Below are positions 42,724 through 51,613 of a stretch of 64,000 bases of DNA, piece after piece. Within the stretch, counting starts at the first letter, position 1. The number at the start of each line of letters is the position of its first letter. This DNA comes from Paenibacillus sp. PCH8 (GTDB taxonomy: Bacteria > Bacillota > Bacilli > Paenibacillales > Paenibacillaceae): contig NZ_PKQK01000002.1 of NCBI RefSeq assembly GCF_002968835.1, positions 558,001-622,000 of the forward strand. Direction: 5' to 3'. The notes beneath the pieces were generated by a model that saw only the letters and a program-made list of their open reading frames with translations, was not told where the DNA came from and made no database searches. The position numbers and the translations under genes are program-made.

Positions 42724-44145
42724 GTGGGCAAAACCATGATGATGACAGATAACAGTCTGAAACTATACGAGCAAGTCATTCATTATCTCGTTGTGCGCAT
42801 AGAAGCTGGAGAATGGGCCGAACATGAAAAACTGCCATCTGTACGAAGCCTGTCCGAGCTACTCGGTGTACATCGTCTTACCGTTTTCAAAGCTTATCAG
42901 GAGTTAAAGGAACGTGGGAATGTATATGTGAAGGATAAATCCGGCTATTATGTCAGTCCCGCAACCCCCTTTGCTGTAACGGATCAGGCCGATGATCCGG
43001 CCGTATCTGCTTGGCTTCATTGGGATTCATTAGCTCATGTGCAGTCTCTTGAGGCTACATTTCAGTTCTCCAAATCATTAATTGATCCTGCACTGTTACC
43101 CCACCGCTACTGGGGAGAATTAATGCGTGATCTGCTCGATCAATATCCTCGTTTGCTTGGGACATATTCCACGATTCAGGGAGATTTGGAGTTGCGAAGT
43201 GCGCTGGCAAACCATCTAACGAAAAAAGAACGCTTCTATCTCTCCGCAGACGAAGTGCTCATTACTTCGGGGGCCCAGCAGGCCATCGATGTGATCTCCC
43301 GAAGCTTAGTCAGACCGGGAGATCGTGTCTTGATGGAACGGCCTACCTATGGCCCAGCCATGGAAATTTTCCGCAAGCAAGGTGCGCGGTTGATCTTCAC
43401 CGATATTCATCCGCAGGGGTATGATCTGGAACAGATTGAACATCTGATGAAGAGGGAGAAACCGCGTTTATTTTACATGACGCCTACCTTTCAGAATCCG
43501 ACCGGTATTAACATTCCGACCGAACAGCGCAAACAGCTACCGGAACTCGCAGAACAGTATGGATGTTTTCTGGTCGAAGACGACAGCACCTATGATATCT
43601 ATTTCAAGGAGAAACCTCCAGCGCCCATATTCACTTACGATACCACAGGGCATACTCTGTATATTCGCAGTTATAGCAAGTATGTCGTCCCCGGTCTGCG
43701 AATTGCAGCGATCATGTGCCGCCCCCGGTTCATGCCGGGACTACAAGCGATCAAAGCATTGACTGATAACGGATCACCACTATTGAATCAGAAGCTTTTT
43801 CTACGATATTTCCAATCGGAACGCATGCATCAGCATCTGTCCAAGCTGCGGACCGCCATCCAGTTACGAATGGAAGTTATGGAACAGTGCCTGCTGGAAA
43901 CGGACTGGACGTGGACGCGGCCTGAGGGTGGACTCAACATTTGGGCAGAGCTTCCGGAAGGCGTGGATACCGGACGATTACTTCACAAATGTATGGAGCA
44001 TTCCGTTGCTTTTGTGCCAGGAACCGTGTTTGACCCTTCAGATGCATCGGCAAGCCGTAAGCTGCGTTTATCATTCTCTTATGCGCACGAGCAGCAGATC
44101 CGGGAAGGCATGAATAAGCTTATCGCATTAGCAAAAGAGCTATAA
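42724..44145 (+). CDS. MocR/PdxR-type transcriptional regulator (GntR fused to aminotransferase fold)
   Basis: A protein of about 473 residues with an N-terminal GntR winged helix (about 12-85, IEAGEWAEHEKLPSVRSLSELLGVHRLTVFKAYQELKERG) and a class I aminotransferase-like domain (about 125-470). PLP-binding signatures include SGAQQAIDVIS, TPTFQNPTGINIP, VEDDSTYDIYF and RSYSKYVVPGLRIAA with the Schiff-base lysine. Members sense PLP or amino acids. GTG 42724 lies 10 bases after AAGGAG and is preferred over GTG 42715, while ATG 42736 is too far from the site. It is divergent from the EamA gene across about 110 bases, its probable target. Confidence 0.9.
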   Translation: MGKTMMMTDNSLKLYEQVIHYLVVRIEAGEWAEHEKLPSVRSLSELLGVHRLTVFKAYQELKERGNVYVKDKSGYYVSPATPFAVTDQADDPAVSAWLHWDSLAHVQSLEATFQFSKSLIDPALLPHRYWGELMRDLLDQYPRLLGTYSTIQGDLELRSALANHLTKKERFYLSADEVLITSGAQQAIDVISRSLVRPGDRVLMERPTYGPAMEIFRKQGARLIFTDIHPQGYDLEQIEHLMKREKPRLFYMTPTFQNPTGINIPTEQRKQLPELAEQYGCFLVEDDSTYDIYFKEKPPAPIFTYDTTGHTLYIRSYSKYVVPGLRIAAIMCRPRFMPGLQAIKALTDNGSPLLNQKLFLRYFQSERMHQHLSKLRTAIQLRMEVMEQCLLETDWTWTRPEGGLNIWAELPEGVDTGRLLHKCMEHSVAFVPGTVFDPSDASASRKLRLSFSYAHEQQIREGMNKLIALAKEL

Positions 44146-44207
44146 AGAAAGGACTTGTTCGCTTGACCTCTCTTTTCACATGCAACAAAAACGTAAGGTT
44201 AGAGACG

Positions 44208-44246
44208 CAAACAACCCGAAAGGTCACTGACCTTCCGGGTTGTTTG
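44208..44246. terminator. Bidirectional terminator
   Basis: CAAACAACCCG pairs with CGGGTTGTTTG, enclosing AAGGTCACTGACCTT, which also pairs. It sits between the convergent MocR gene and clpP. Confidence 0.88.
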
Positions 44247-44266
44247 TTTATCTTCTATCTTCTGAT

Positions 44267-44848
44267 TTACGTGCTGGAGATGACCTTGTCCACTAATCCA
44301 TATTCCACCGCTTCAGATGCAGTCAGGAAGTAGTCACGATCCGTATCCTTCTCGATCCGATCCAGCGGCTGCCCTGTGTGGTCAGCTAGCAGTTGGTTGA
44401 GGCGATGACGGTGCTCAATGATCCGGTTAGCATGAATCAACATATCCGCCGCCTGACCCCGAGTGCCGCCGAGCGGCTGATGGATCATAATCTCACTGTT
44501 CGGCAGTGCCATACGTTTCCCCTTCGCTCCACCCACCAGCAATATGGCACCAAAGCTCGCCGCCATACCTGTACAGATAGTGGAGATGTCCGGCTTCACG
44601 AATTGCATCGTGTCATAGATGGAGAATCCTGCCGTCACTGATCCGCCGGGACAATTAATGTACATCTGAATATCCTTCTCCGGGTCTTCCGCAGTTAGGA
44701 ATAATAACTGCGCCACGATGGCATTCGCCATCTGATCCTCAATTTCTCCAGACACCATAATAATCCGGTCTTTCAGCAAACGTGAATAAATATCATAACT
44801 CCGCTCACCACGAGCGGTCTGTTCCACTACATAAGGCACTACATTCAT
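44267..44848 (-). CDS. clpP: ATP-dependent Clp protease proteolytic subunit (ClpP paralogue)
   Basis: A 193-residue serine protease of the ClpP family, which forms tetradecameric barrels with an AAA+ partner. The catalytic triad is visible: Ser98 in GMAASFGA, His123 in IMIHQPLGG and the Asp of DTDRD (168-172). Both Clp signature blocks ([11 protein letters not shown] and the His block) are intact, and the N-terminal [11 protein letters not shown] is typical. It lies 18 bases after a sigma-factor gene, not in the usual stand-alone setting, suggesting a second, specialised ClpP rather than the housekeeping copy. A terminator follows. Confidence 0.92.
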   Translation of the reverse strand: MNVVPYVVEQTARGERSYDIYSRLLKDRIIMVSGEIEDQMANAIVAQLLFLTAEDPEKDIQMYINCPGGSVTAGFSIYDTMQFVKPDISTICTGMAASFGAILLVGGAKGKRMALPNSEIMIHQPLGGTRGQAADMLIHANRIIEHRHRLNQLLADHTGQPLDRIEKDTDRDYFLTASEAVEYGLVDKVISST

Positions 44849-44866
44849 GCCTGTCGCCTCCTTAAT

Positions 44867-45736
44867 TTAGGCAACCATGCTGACCGTATATCCACCACCG
44901 TAAGACATCGAATTCGTGCCGGAAGTAGCATACCCGTACATCATTGGCTGCATGGTTGGAGACGGCAGAGTCTGCTGTAGAATGATCCCTGCCACAGCCA
45001 TCGGATCATCGGTTCGATTCAGGCACAGGTCAATGATTCGGGCGGTATCTCCATTACGGAATGCCAGCAAATAGCTCCGTAGCTCCTCCCGATTATACTC
45101 ATCAGCACCCTTTTCCCACGACAAGTCAACGTCTGATTCTTGCAGCTTGTGCCTTACTCCGGCTATGGCAGAGCGAGCCCGACTTAACGCAGCTTTTACT
45201 GCACCTTCGGTCGTATCCAGCATTGCCGCAGTCTCTGCCGCCTTATAACCCATGATTTCACGTAATACATATATGACTCGCTGCCACGGCGATAATGCAC
45301 TGATCAGGAACTGAACAGCAGACTCCAGTTCTTCAAAGTGCTCTTCCTCCGCGAACTCTTGCATAACAGGCTTCAAGCTATCCAATATGGAATGCAATCT
45401 CTGTTGCTTCCGGATCATATCAATCCAGGTGTTGCGTGCAATTCGGATGAGGTAAGACTCCCAGTTGATCTCTTTCGTCATCCCGGAAGACTGCACCGCA
45501 GTGGACGACAACACTTTGAGACAGGTATCCTGAACCAAGTCCTCAGTCTCGGGTACAGATCTTGTCAGTGATAGACAATACGCATACAACGGACTCATCA
45601 GGTCGGTTAATATGGCATGAATGCTTTGGTTGAATGGATGTCCGGTAATATTACGGGAAACCATATCAAGTTTATTTTTTTGTTCATCATCTTGTGGTCT
45701 GTTGAATCGGCAATTCACGGACTTCACAAAGGCCAT
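44867..45736 (-). CDS. ECF-type RNA polymerase sigma factor with C-terminal extension
   Basis: A 289-residue sigma-70 family protein lacking regions 1 and 3. Region 2 (about 40-115) includes MSPLYAYCLSLTRSVPETEDLVQDTCLKVL, and region 4 (about 140-195) includes LSPWQRVIYVLREIMGYKAAETAAMLDTTEGAVKAALSRARSAI. A C-terminal part of about 90 residues follows, ending in a Gly/Ser/Tyr-rich tail, longer than in simple ECF factors. No anti-sigma gene is adjacent; the extension may regulate the factor itself. The next gene, 18 bases downstream, is clpP. The ATG at 45736 follows AAGGGGGG, within a GGGGGCCCCC palindrome that could affect translation. Confidence 0.88.
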   Translation of the reverse strand: MAFVKSVNCRFNRPQDDEQKNKLDMVSRNITGHPFNQSIHAILTDLMSPLYAYCLSLTRSVPETEDLVQDTCLKVLSSTAVQSSGMTKEINWESYLIRIARNTWIDMIRKQQRLHSILDSLKPVMQEFAEEEHFEELESAVQFLISALSPWQRVIYVLREIMGYKAAETAAMLDTTEGAVKAALSRARSAIAGVRHKLQESDVDLSWEKGADEYNREELRSYLLAFRNGDTARIIDLCLNRTDDPMAVAGIILQQTLPSPTMQPMMYGYATSGTNSMSYGGGYTVSMVA

Positions 45737-45907
45737 CTTGGGGGCCCCCCTTTGCTGGTTCCTGATTGATGTGACTTACACTATGTAAACGAAGAACCTC
45801 CTGTAAAGGATACGCTCTTCTACATTTATTTTGGCTGCGATTCTCTGAACTGATCTACACTCACCTATTTCGCCTAATATAGATCGTTCTACATTCCTTA
45901 CTTCCAG

Positions 45908-46696
45908 TTACAGACTCCCGAGTGGTACCTTCATACCCGTGAGCGCAATCGTAATGTCTAGATCCAGATCATAGTTCTGCCGTACATCTACGTCATGGGA
46001 CATATGTGTAAAATAAGTATGACCCGGCTTCAGCTCCCGCAGCAGCTCCTGCGCTTCACGCATATCATACACGGAACGTGTCGAGAATTCCGCAAGTTCA
46101 TTCACAAAGCTCGTTCCGAGCACCAGAAGATCCAGTCCGTATAGCGGCTCTTTCTCAGAATCCTTCAGGTCAATAGCATCCGAACAATACGCCCAGCCAT
46201 ACCCGCTCCGCTCCAGTCGATATGCATACGAATACCCGTTATGTCCATGACATACTTTCCATGAATGTACTTTCCATCCACCGAGTTCAATATCATCATC
46301 CGTTTCGAGAAAGTCCACATGACGTGTCAGCCAAGGAAACTGTCCCTGAATGGTCGCAATCACTTCGCGCGGAGCATACAATCGCCCCTTCACACCTAAC
46401 CAGCGACACGCATCCGCCCACTCCGGCAATCCGCCAATATGGTCAAAATGTGCATGTGTGATCAGCAGCGTATGCACCATACGCAAGCCCTGATCCTCCA
46501 TCTGGGATCTCCAGTCTGGCCCGCAGTCCATCATGAACCATTCGCCGCCATCATCGCCGTCACCATGAACCAGAACAGAAGAGCGCTTACGTATGTTCTT
46601 GCCGGTTAATCTGGCTTCTGTACATACATCGCAATCACAATACACACGCGGAACGCCCATCGCATCGCCGGTACCCAAGAATGTTAGTTGATTCAA
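45908..46696 (-). CDS. PhnP-like metallo-beta-lactamase-fold hydrolase
   Basis: A 262-residue MBL-fold phosphodiesterase-like protein. The beginning LTFLGTGDAMGVPRVYCDCDVCTEA has the Cys-rich zinc site of the PhnP group. The catalytic motif LLITHAHFDHIGGLPEW carries HxHxDH, with further ligands in CGPDW, YCSDAIDL and FTHMSHDVD. PhnP enzymes open cyclic phosphodiesters such as 5-phosphoribosyl 1,2-cyclic phosphate; related proteins act on other phosphodiesters. The start appears to be TTG 46694-46696, about 5-9 bases after GGGGGATG. No phn genes are nearby, so substrate is open. Confidence 0.88.
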   Translation of the reverse strand: MNQLTFLGTGDAMGVPRVYCDCDVCTEARLTGKNIRKRSSVLVHGDGDDGGEWFMMDCGPDWRSQMEDQGLRMVHTLLITHAHFDHIGGLPEWADACRWLGVKGRLYAPREVIATIQGQFPWLTRHVDFLETDDDIELGGWKVHSWKVCHGHNGYSYAYRLERSGYGWAYCSDAIDLKDSEKEPLYGLDLLVLGTSFVNELAEFSTRSVYDMREAQELLRELKPGHTYFTHMSHDVDVRQNYDLDLDITIALTGMKVPLGSL

Positions 46697-46796
46697 TCTG
46701 CATCCCCCTCTCTCTCTATGCCTGAAGCCATATATGCATTATATACTCGTATTTGAATGATTCTATGTAAATTGTAATCGTGCACATCTATTTTTG

Positions 46797-46846
46797 CAAA
46801 AAAAGACCGCCCCGCTGCAGTTATCCACTGCAATTCGGGACAGTCT
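46797..46846 (-). terminator. Terminator after the 46.9 kb gene
   Basis: On the minus strand, GACTGTCCCG and CTGCAG arms pair with CTGCAGCGGGGCGGTC and are followed by TTTTTTGC. It is about 65 bases past the stop at 46913. Confidence 0.82.
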
Positions 46847-46912
46847 GTGGTCTGGCCGTTTACCGTCAGACTTCAATTCCATGCTTCGCTCCATCGGGAG
46901 CGTGCGTTCAAA

Positions 46913-47359
46913 TTAGACCAGTGCCCGCAGCTTCAGTGTCAGTTCCTGACCCGCAGGTACATCCTTCGAATCTGTAATGACCCAGTTTGACGCAAGTCGC
47001 TGTGACAGCACCTCTGCCTGCTCCGGTTTCAACTGCAATCCGGTTACGATGCCTTCGCCGACTGTGAAGTCTTTCTCCGGCTGTACCTTAAAGGCTTTCT
47101 CCAACCAGATTCCGAGGCCACCACGCGTGTTAAAGGTAATTCGGTACCCTTCTTGAACTGCCGTTTCCAGATTTTCACCGTACTCGTCCGCATAGGAGAA
47201 AAATGTATCATATCTGTATTCCTCTTCAGACACCGCGTCAAAAGCGGAAACGTCTTTCGCTTGAATGGCTTTTAAAAGTTCTTCCTCAGACATGCCCTTT
47301 CCGCGGGCCTGCTCCAACCGAATCGCTGTACTTTGGGATAATTTGACCTCTGAACTCAT
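46913..47359 (-). CDS. Unknown cytoplasmic protein
   Basis: A 148-residue acidic protein with no recognisable family for me. It has no signal peptide or transmembrane segment. The N-terminal third is helical and charged (LSQSTAIRLEQARGKGMSEEELL), and the rest mixes strands and helices (ETAVQEGYRITFNTRGGLGIWLEKAF). The start is ATG 47357-47359, preceded by AGGAAGG about 11 bases away; the open frame to 47380 has no site. It is a single gene with its own terminator. Confidence 0.7.
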   Translation of the reverse strand: MSSEVKLSQSTAIRLEQARGKGMSEEELLKAIQAKDVSAFDAVSEEEYRYDTFFSYADEYGENLETAVQEGYRITFNTRGGLGIWLEKAFKVQPEKDFTVGEGIVTGLQLKPEQAEVLSQRLASNWVITDSKDVPAGQELTLKLRALV

Positions 47360-47507
47360 CCAACTCACACCTTCCTGCAAATACTCTCAAGTCATTATCA
47401 TTCTACTCTATTATATCCTTTTCACAGGAAAAAACCTTCATCTCAGCCATACGCCGAAATAAAGGTTATGTCGCCATGGCCAGGTTAACTATTCCAATGA
47501 TCAACCA

Positions 47508-48578
47508 TCACAATCCCGCGAGCACCTGGTACCACACCCCACGTTTAGAGTACAACGTAGTACGCACTTCATCCCATCCGCCCAGATAGTTAATATCAAA
47601 CAATCCTTCGGGAGTCGGGAATGTCGACTCCGTCTCTGCAAATACATCCGGGTCTACGGAACGGAAGCCGTGCTTGGCAAAAATATGCTGCGCTTCTGGC
47701 GTACGCAGATAGGCGACAAAAGCTTCTGCCAATTCACGGTTTCCGTGTTTGTCCGCATATTTATCCACCACAACGGCGGGATTCTCGATCAAAATTGTAT
47801 TCTTTGGAACCACGATATCATATTTCACACCCTTAGCGATCCGGGCAAGCAATTCATTTTCGTACGTGACGATAACATCACCCACGCCATATTCGAATGC
47901 AGCCATCGAAGAACGGCCACTCTTGTCCAGTGACTCGACGTTGCGATGTACCTGTTCCAGAAAAGTCTTGGCTGCTGCAGGGTCTTTCTTACCCTCTTTC
48001 TCCTCGGAAAGTTTCAAGCCGGCACCATAGATGGCATTAATATCCCATTGTGCGCCCCCGGATGTCTTGGGGTTAGGGTATAACACTTTCACGCCCGGCT
48101 TGGTTAAATCCTGAAAATCCCGAATCCCCAGCGGATTGCCTGCTCTAGTACCTAGTACAACAATTGAACGAGTAATCATGCCCTTATTCGGTGTCTGTTT
48201 CCAATCGGTAGTGACCAGATCGGCCTTCACCAACTTGTCGATATCACTCTCCATCGCGAGCAGGGCGACATCAGCTTCGAACCCGCCAACAATGGCTCTG
48301 GCCTGCGTACCCGAAGCTTCATACGATTCCTGAAAGTTAACCGTCTGTCCAGTCTTCGCTTTCCATTGCTCCTGGAACTTGGGAAGCAGCTCACCTACAG
48401 CGTCTTTTGCCACACTGTAAGCACCAATCACCAGTGTAATGGATGAATCGTTACCCGAAGGCTCGTTCGGCTCGCTTGACTCTTCCTGCTTGCTGCAACC
48501 AGCGGTCATGCAGACGAGCAGAAGCATGAGGATAACATATAAGAGTATGACTTTCTTCTTCCTCGTCTGCATGGGCAA
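47508..48578 (-). CDS. sbp: Sulfate/thiosulfate ABC transporter substrate-binding lipoprotein
   Basis: A 356-residue sulfate-binding protein (Sbp/CysP family), anchored as a lipoprotein: hydrophobic segment residues 9-26 with lipobox MTAGC (Cys about 28). Family features are YSVAKDAVGELLPKFQEQW, the ligand loop ESYEASGTQARAIVGGFEADVALLAM, NPKTSGGAQWDINAIYG (around 175-192) and FEYGVGDVIVTYENE. It delivers sulfate to the CysT/CysW channel. It is last in the cysT-cysW-cysA-sbp order, with a 49-base gap behind cysA, rather than first as in many sulfate operons. Confidence 0.93.
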   Translation of the reverse strand: MPMQTRKKKVILLYVILMLLLVCMTAGCSKQEESSEPNEPSGNDSSITLVIGAYSVAKDAVGELLPKFQEQWKAKTGQTVNFQESYEASGTQARAIVGGFEADVALLAMESDIDKLVKADLVTTDWKQTPNKGMITRSIVVLGTRAGNPLGIRDFQDLTKPGVKVLYPNPKTSGGAQWDINAIYGAGLKLSEEKEGKKDPAAAKTFLEQVHRNVESLDKSGRSSMAAFEYGVGDVIVTYENELLARIAKGVKYDIVVPKNTILIENPAVVVDKYADKHGNRELAEAFVAYLRTPEAQHIFAKHGFRSVDPDVFAETESTFPTPEGLFDINYLGGWDEVRTTLYSKRGVWYQVLAGL

Positions 48579-48627
48579 CCCCTCTCTCCATAAATCTCCA
48601 TCGATGCTTTAACAGGACATTTTCTGA

Positions 48628-49692
48628 TTAAATCATTACGGGCATTGGGTCTTCCTTCAGTCGGTTCTCAACTACCCAACTGTTGGAATCGTTGAACAGA
48701 TAAGCACGGTGCACAAGGACACGGATGGGTTGACCAATCTCCAATGTTGTCTTCTCCAGAGAACGATACGTGATTAACTTGTGACCCTGTACTTCCACCT
48801 CTACCATCCATTCACTACCGCGGAAATGAAGATGCTTGACTGTCCCTTTTTCCGTTGCAGACAGCATCGTGAACTCGTTTTTCAAGCCAATCTCAATATA
48901 CTCCGGTCGTATCAAGGCTCGTGTACGTTCACCCTCAACCGCATGTTCGAACCCTTTCAACTGTGAAGCATCCTCCACAACCGTAGACTCTCCGATAAAA
49001 GTAGCAACAAACGGCGTCTGCGGATTTTTGTAAATATCCCAAGGGGTACCCTTCTGTTCCAGACGACCCTGACTGATAATCATAATTTCGTCCGCCACTT
49101 CAATCGCTTCATCCTGGTCATGCGTCACAAATATCGAAGTGATTCCCACCCGCTCGATTAGCTCGCGTAACCAGGAACGCAACTCCTGACGGATCTTGGC
49201 ATCAATGGCAGCGAAAGGTTCGTCCAGCAGTAACAGCTGTGGCTCAGGTGCGAGTGCTCTGGCAAAAGCCACACGCTGGCGCTGTCCACCAGACAGTTGA
49301 TGCGGATAGCGCTGTTCGAAACCTTTTAACCCCGTCAGTTCAACGAGTTCCATAACCCGATCACGGATCTGGGCTTTGGGTGTCTTTTTGACCTTGAGTC
49401 CAAAGGAAATATTCTCAAATACCGTCATATGTTTAAACAAGGCATAGTTCTGAAATACGAATCCGATACCTCGCTCCTGTGGAGGCAGATGGTTCACGAC
49501 TTTTCCATGAAAGCGAATCTCTCCGGAGCCCGGATTCTCCAGTCCCGCAAGCATCCGCAGAATGGACGTCTTCCCGCCTCCGCTGGGTCCAAGCAGACCG
49601 ATCAGATGACCTTTGGCAATATCGAACGAGACATCTTTTACTGCATGAAAATCACCGAAATGTTTGTTCAGATCACGGACTTCTACATGCAT
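48628..49692 (-). CDS. cysA: Sulfate/thiosulfate ABC transporter ATPase
   Basis: A 354-residue ABC ATPase of the CysA type. Walker A is GPSGGGKTSI (residues about 35-44), Q-loop VFQNYALFKHMTV, signature LSGGQRQRVAFARAL, Walker B LLLLDEPFAAID, and H-loop VTHDQDEA. The C-terminal regulatory (TOBE-like) domain follows from about residue 235 (RALIRPEYIEIG). It powers sulfate uptake. It begins one base after the cysW stop, so the operon is tightly packed. Confidence 0.95.
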   Translation of the reverse strand: MHVEVRDLNKHFGDFHAVKDVSFDIAKGHLIGLLGPSGGGKTSILRMLAGLENPGSGEIRFHGKVVNHLPPQERGIGFVFQNYALFKHMTVFENISFGLKVKKTPKAQIRDRVMELVELTGLKGFEQRYPHQLSGGQRQRVAFARALAPEPQLLLLDEPFAAIDAKIRQELRSWLRELIERVGITSIFVTHDQDEAIEVADEIMIISQGRLEQKGTPWDIYKNPQTPFVATFIGESTVVEDASQLKGFEHAVEGERTRALIRPEYIEIGLKNEFTMLSATEKGTVKHLHFRGSEWMVEVEVQGHKLITYRSLEKTTLEIGQPIRVLVHRAYLFNDSNSWVVENRLKEDPMPVMI

Positions 49693-49693
49693 A

Positions 49694-50491
49694 TCAATGC
49701 ACTTCCTTTCGCTTCTTGGCCCATTCCATCATCAGCAACAGTCCGACGGAGAAGGTGACCAGCACCAATGCCACACCATTAGCGGCAGCTACATTAAAAT
49801 TCTCAACATCCTGATACACCAGCGTTGTTGCAGTCTGCGTTTTGTTCATAATATTACCGGATACCACCAGCACTGCCCCGAATTCTCCGAGTGAGCGCGC
49901 AACCGTCAAGACAAGACCATACACCACCGCCCAGCGGATCGAAGGCCAAGTTACACTCCAGAACGTTCTCCAGCCATAGGCGCCAAGTGTAGATGCCGCC
50001 TCTTCTTGCTGTGAACCGAGTTCCTGCAGGACAGGCATAACCTCTCTGACCATCAGCGGAAATGTTACAAACAGCGTTGCGATCACCATACCGGGGAAGG
50101 CATAGACCACATTGAATCCGATTCCTTCAAAAAAAGCACCCATAATGCTGTTCGGGCCCAACATTAGCACAATCATCAAGCCGCCAATAACAGGTGATAC
50201 GGCATAGGGCAGATCCACAATGCTGTTCAACAGCCCTTTTACCCGGTCACTCAGCCACCCGGCACGGACTAGATACAGAGCCATCATGATGCCAAACAAT
50301 GTATTTAACAGGGTGACAACCAGTACCACCAGTCCGGTCATCATCAGGGCGTGTAGTGCCTCAGGGCGCATGATGCCTTTTACGAATCCACCTGCCCCGT
50401 CTTCAAATGCGCCAATAAAAATACGTCCGAGCGGGATAATCAGCAGTACAATAAATACCGCAAACGTAAGTCCGATTAATAGTCGTCTCAT
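49694..50491 (-). CDS. cysW: Sulfate ABC transporter permease CysW
   Basis: A 265-residue permease with six transmembrane helices and the EAA loop that docks on the ATPase (EEAASTLGAYGWRTFWSVTWPSIRWAVVYGLVLTVARSLGEFGAVLVVSGNI). That block and the YLVRAGWLSDRVKGLLNSIVDLPYAVSPVIGGLMIVL region are typical of CysW. GGGGAGAAG precedes ATG 50489-50491. It pairs with CysT in the membrane. The cysT frame as read extends 89 bases into this gene, most simply because of the frameshift described for cysT. Confidence 0.95.
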   Translation of the reverse strand: MRRLLIGLTFAVFIVLLIIPLGRIFIGAFEDGAGGFVKGIMRPEALHALMMTGLVVLVVTLLNTLFGIMMALYLVRAGWLSDRVKGLLNSIVDLPYAVSPVIGGLMIVLMLGPNSIMGAFFEGIGFNVVYAFPGMVIATLFVTFPLMVREVMPVLQELGSQQEEAASTLGAYGWRTFWSVTWPSIRWAVVYGLVLTVARSLGEFGAVLVVSGNIMNKTQTATTLVYQDVENFNVAAANGVALVLVTFSVGLLLMMEWAKKRKEVH

Positions 50492-51302
50492 CGTCTTCTC
50501 CCCGCATCTGCACCAGATTGATTAGCCAGAGGATCAGGAAGGAGAGCGTCAGGAGCAGCACGGATACAGCTGCGGCCCCAGTTGGATTATCACTTTCAAT
50601 CTCACCGTAGATAAATACGGAAGCGGTTAGTGTTCTGCCCGGAATATTGCCAGCCACCAGCACAACAGCACCGAATTCAGCGAGTCCTCTGGAGAATGCC
50701 AACATCCCCCCACTGATCATGCCAGGGGCCATGGACGGCAGAATCACCTGCATGAACGTGCGAGCCTTGGATGCCCCCATCGTGTACGAGGCCTCTTCTT
50801 CGGAAGGATCAATTTCTTCGAGCAAAGGCTGCACCGCACGGATGACAAACGGAAACGTAACAAAGGTCATCGCGATAACAATCGCGGGCTGGTGAAACAC
50901 AATCTCGAATCCCATGGATTCTGCCCATTTCCCGACGGCACTGATCGGCCCCAGTAGCAGCATAATCATCAATCCGCCCACCGCTGTTGGCAGTGCAAAC
51001 GGGAGATCGACCAGACTGTTGAGAAATGATCTGCCAACAAAGCGATACCTTGTCAACACCCAGGCGATCATTGTGCCCAGAACCACATTAATCAGTGTAG
51101 CAATCACGGCCAGTCGAACCGTCAGCAGTACGGCTTTCCATGCGATCGGGTCCATGATGCTCTGGACAAAGTTGCTCCATCCTTCGGAGAAGGAATTGAC
51201 GTACACACCGATGATTGGAAGTACAATGAGTACGATAAAATATAACAATACGGTACTGCGGAATCCCCAAGTCCATCCTTTATGACGAAGAACGGTATTC
51301 AT
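50403..51302 (-). CDS. cysT: Sulfate ABC transporter permease CysT, 3' end probably frameshifted
   Basis: A permease with six transmembrane helices. CysT landmarks include NSLVDLPFALPTAVGGLMIMLLLGP, the EAA loop EEEASYTMGASKARTFMQVILPSMAPGMISGGMLAFSRGLAEFGAVVLVAGNIPG and the ending LLTLSFLILWLINLVQMRG. After that the frame runs on for about 29 unrelated residues into cysW. Adding one base to the C4 run at 50500-50503 would give MRGRRR and a stop at 50488-50490 overlapping the cysW ATG by three to four bases, the usual arrangement. The natural gene is thus probably 50488-51302. First gene of the sulfate operon. Confidence 0.93.
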   Translation of the reverse strand: MNTVLRHKGWTWGFRSTVLLYFIVLIVLPIIGVYVNSFSEGWSNFVQSIMDPIAWKAVLLTVRLAVIATLINVVLGTMIAWVLTRYRFVGRSFLNSLVDLPFALPTAVGGLMIMLLLGPISAVGKWAESMGFEIVFHQPAIVIAMTFVTFPFVIRAVQPLLEEIDPSEEEASYTMGASKARTFMQVILPSMAPGMISGGMLAFSRGLAEFGAVVLVAGNIPGRTLTASVFIYGEIESDNPTGAAAVSVLLLTLSFLILWLINLVQMRGEDDETTINRTYVCGIYCTADYPARTYFYWRI

Positions 51303-51613
51303 TGCTGCGTTCCCTCCCAGCCTCCGGGTATAGATCCGGTCGGCAGTCTCCCTGCTTACAACACGACATTTCCCTAAGTTGGATTATATTACTTTAATAT
51401 TATTCCCATTAGTCTACTTGGTTTTTTACTTATCTGATACTTTACCAGTTTACAGTGCTAACCGTCAATGCTTTTGTTGTATATATTGGGGCACATATGA
51501 GATAGAATATCGTGTAATTCTCATATACATCGTCATATGACGCGGTTTGTTGAGTATGGAGTGGTTGAGGTACAATCTAGAGGACACATCACATGTATAA
51601 GGAGTGGTCTACA
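51303..51613. other. Divergent intergenic region upstream of cysT and yjbQ
   Basis: 311 bases between divergent cysT and yjbQ. On the minus strand a TATAAT lies near 51384-51390, upstream of cysT. No S-box (SAM) or other riboswitch core was recognised, and no gene is apparent. Confidence 0.45.

Noticed and set aside
45737..45760. GGGGGGCCCCC palindrome at the sigma-factor start as an RNA hairpin
   Set aside because: The halves are adjacent with no loop, so an intramolecular hairpin cannot form; any effect on translation remains speculative.
51303..51613. Possible SAM (S-box) riboswitch upstream of the sulfate operon
   Set aside because: None of the S-box conserved blocks could be found on either strand.
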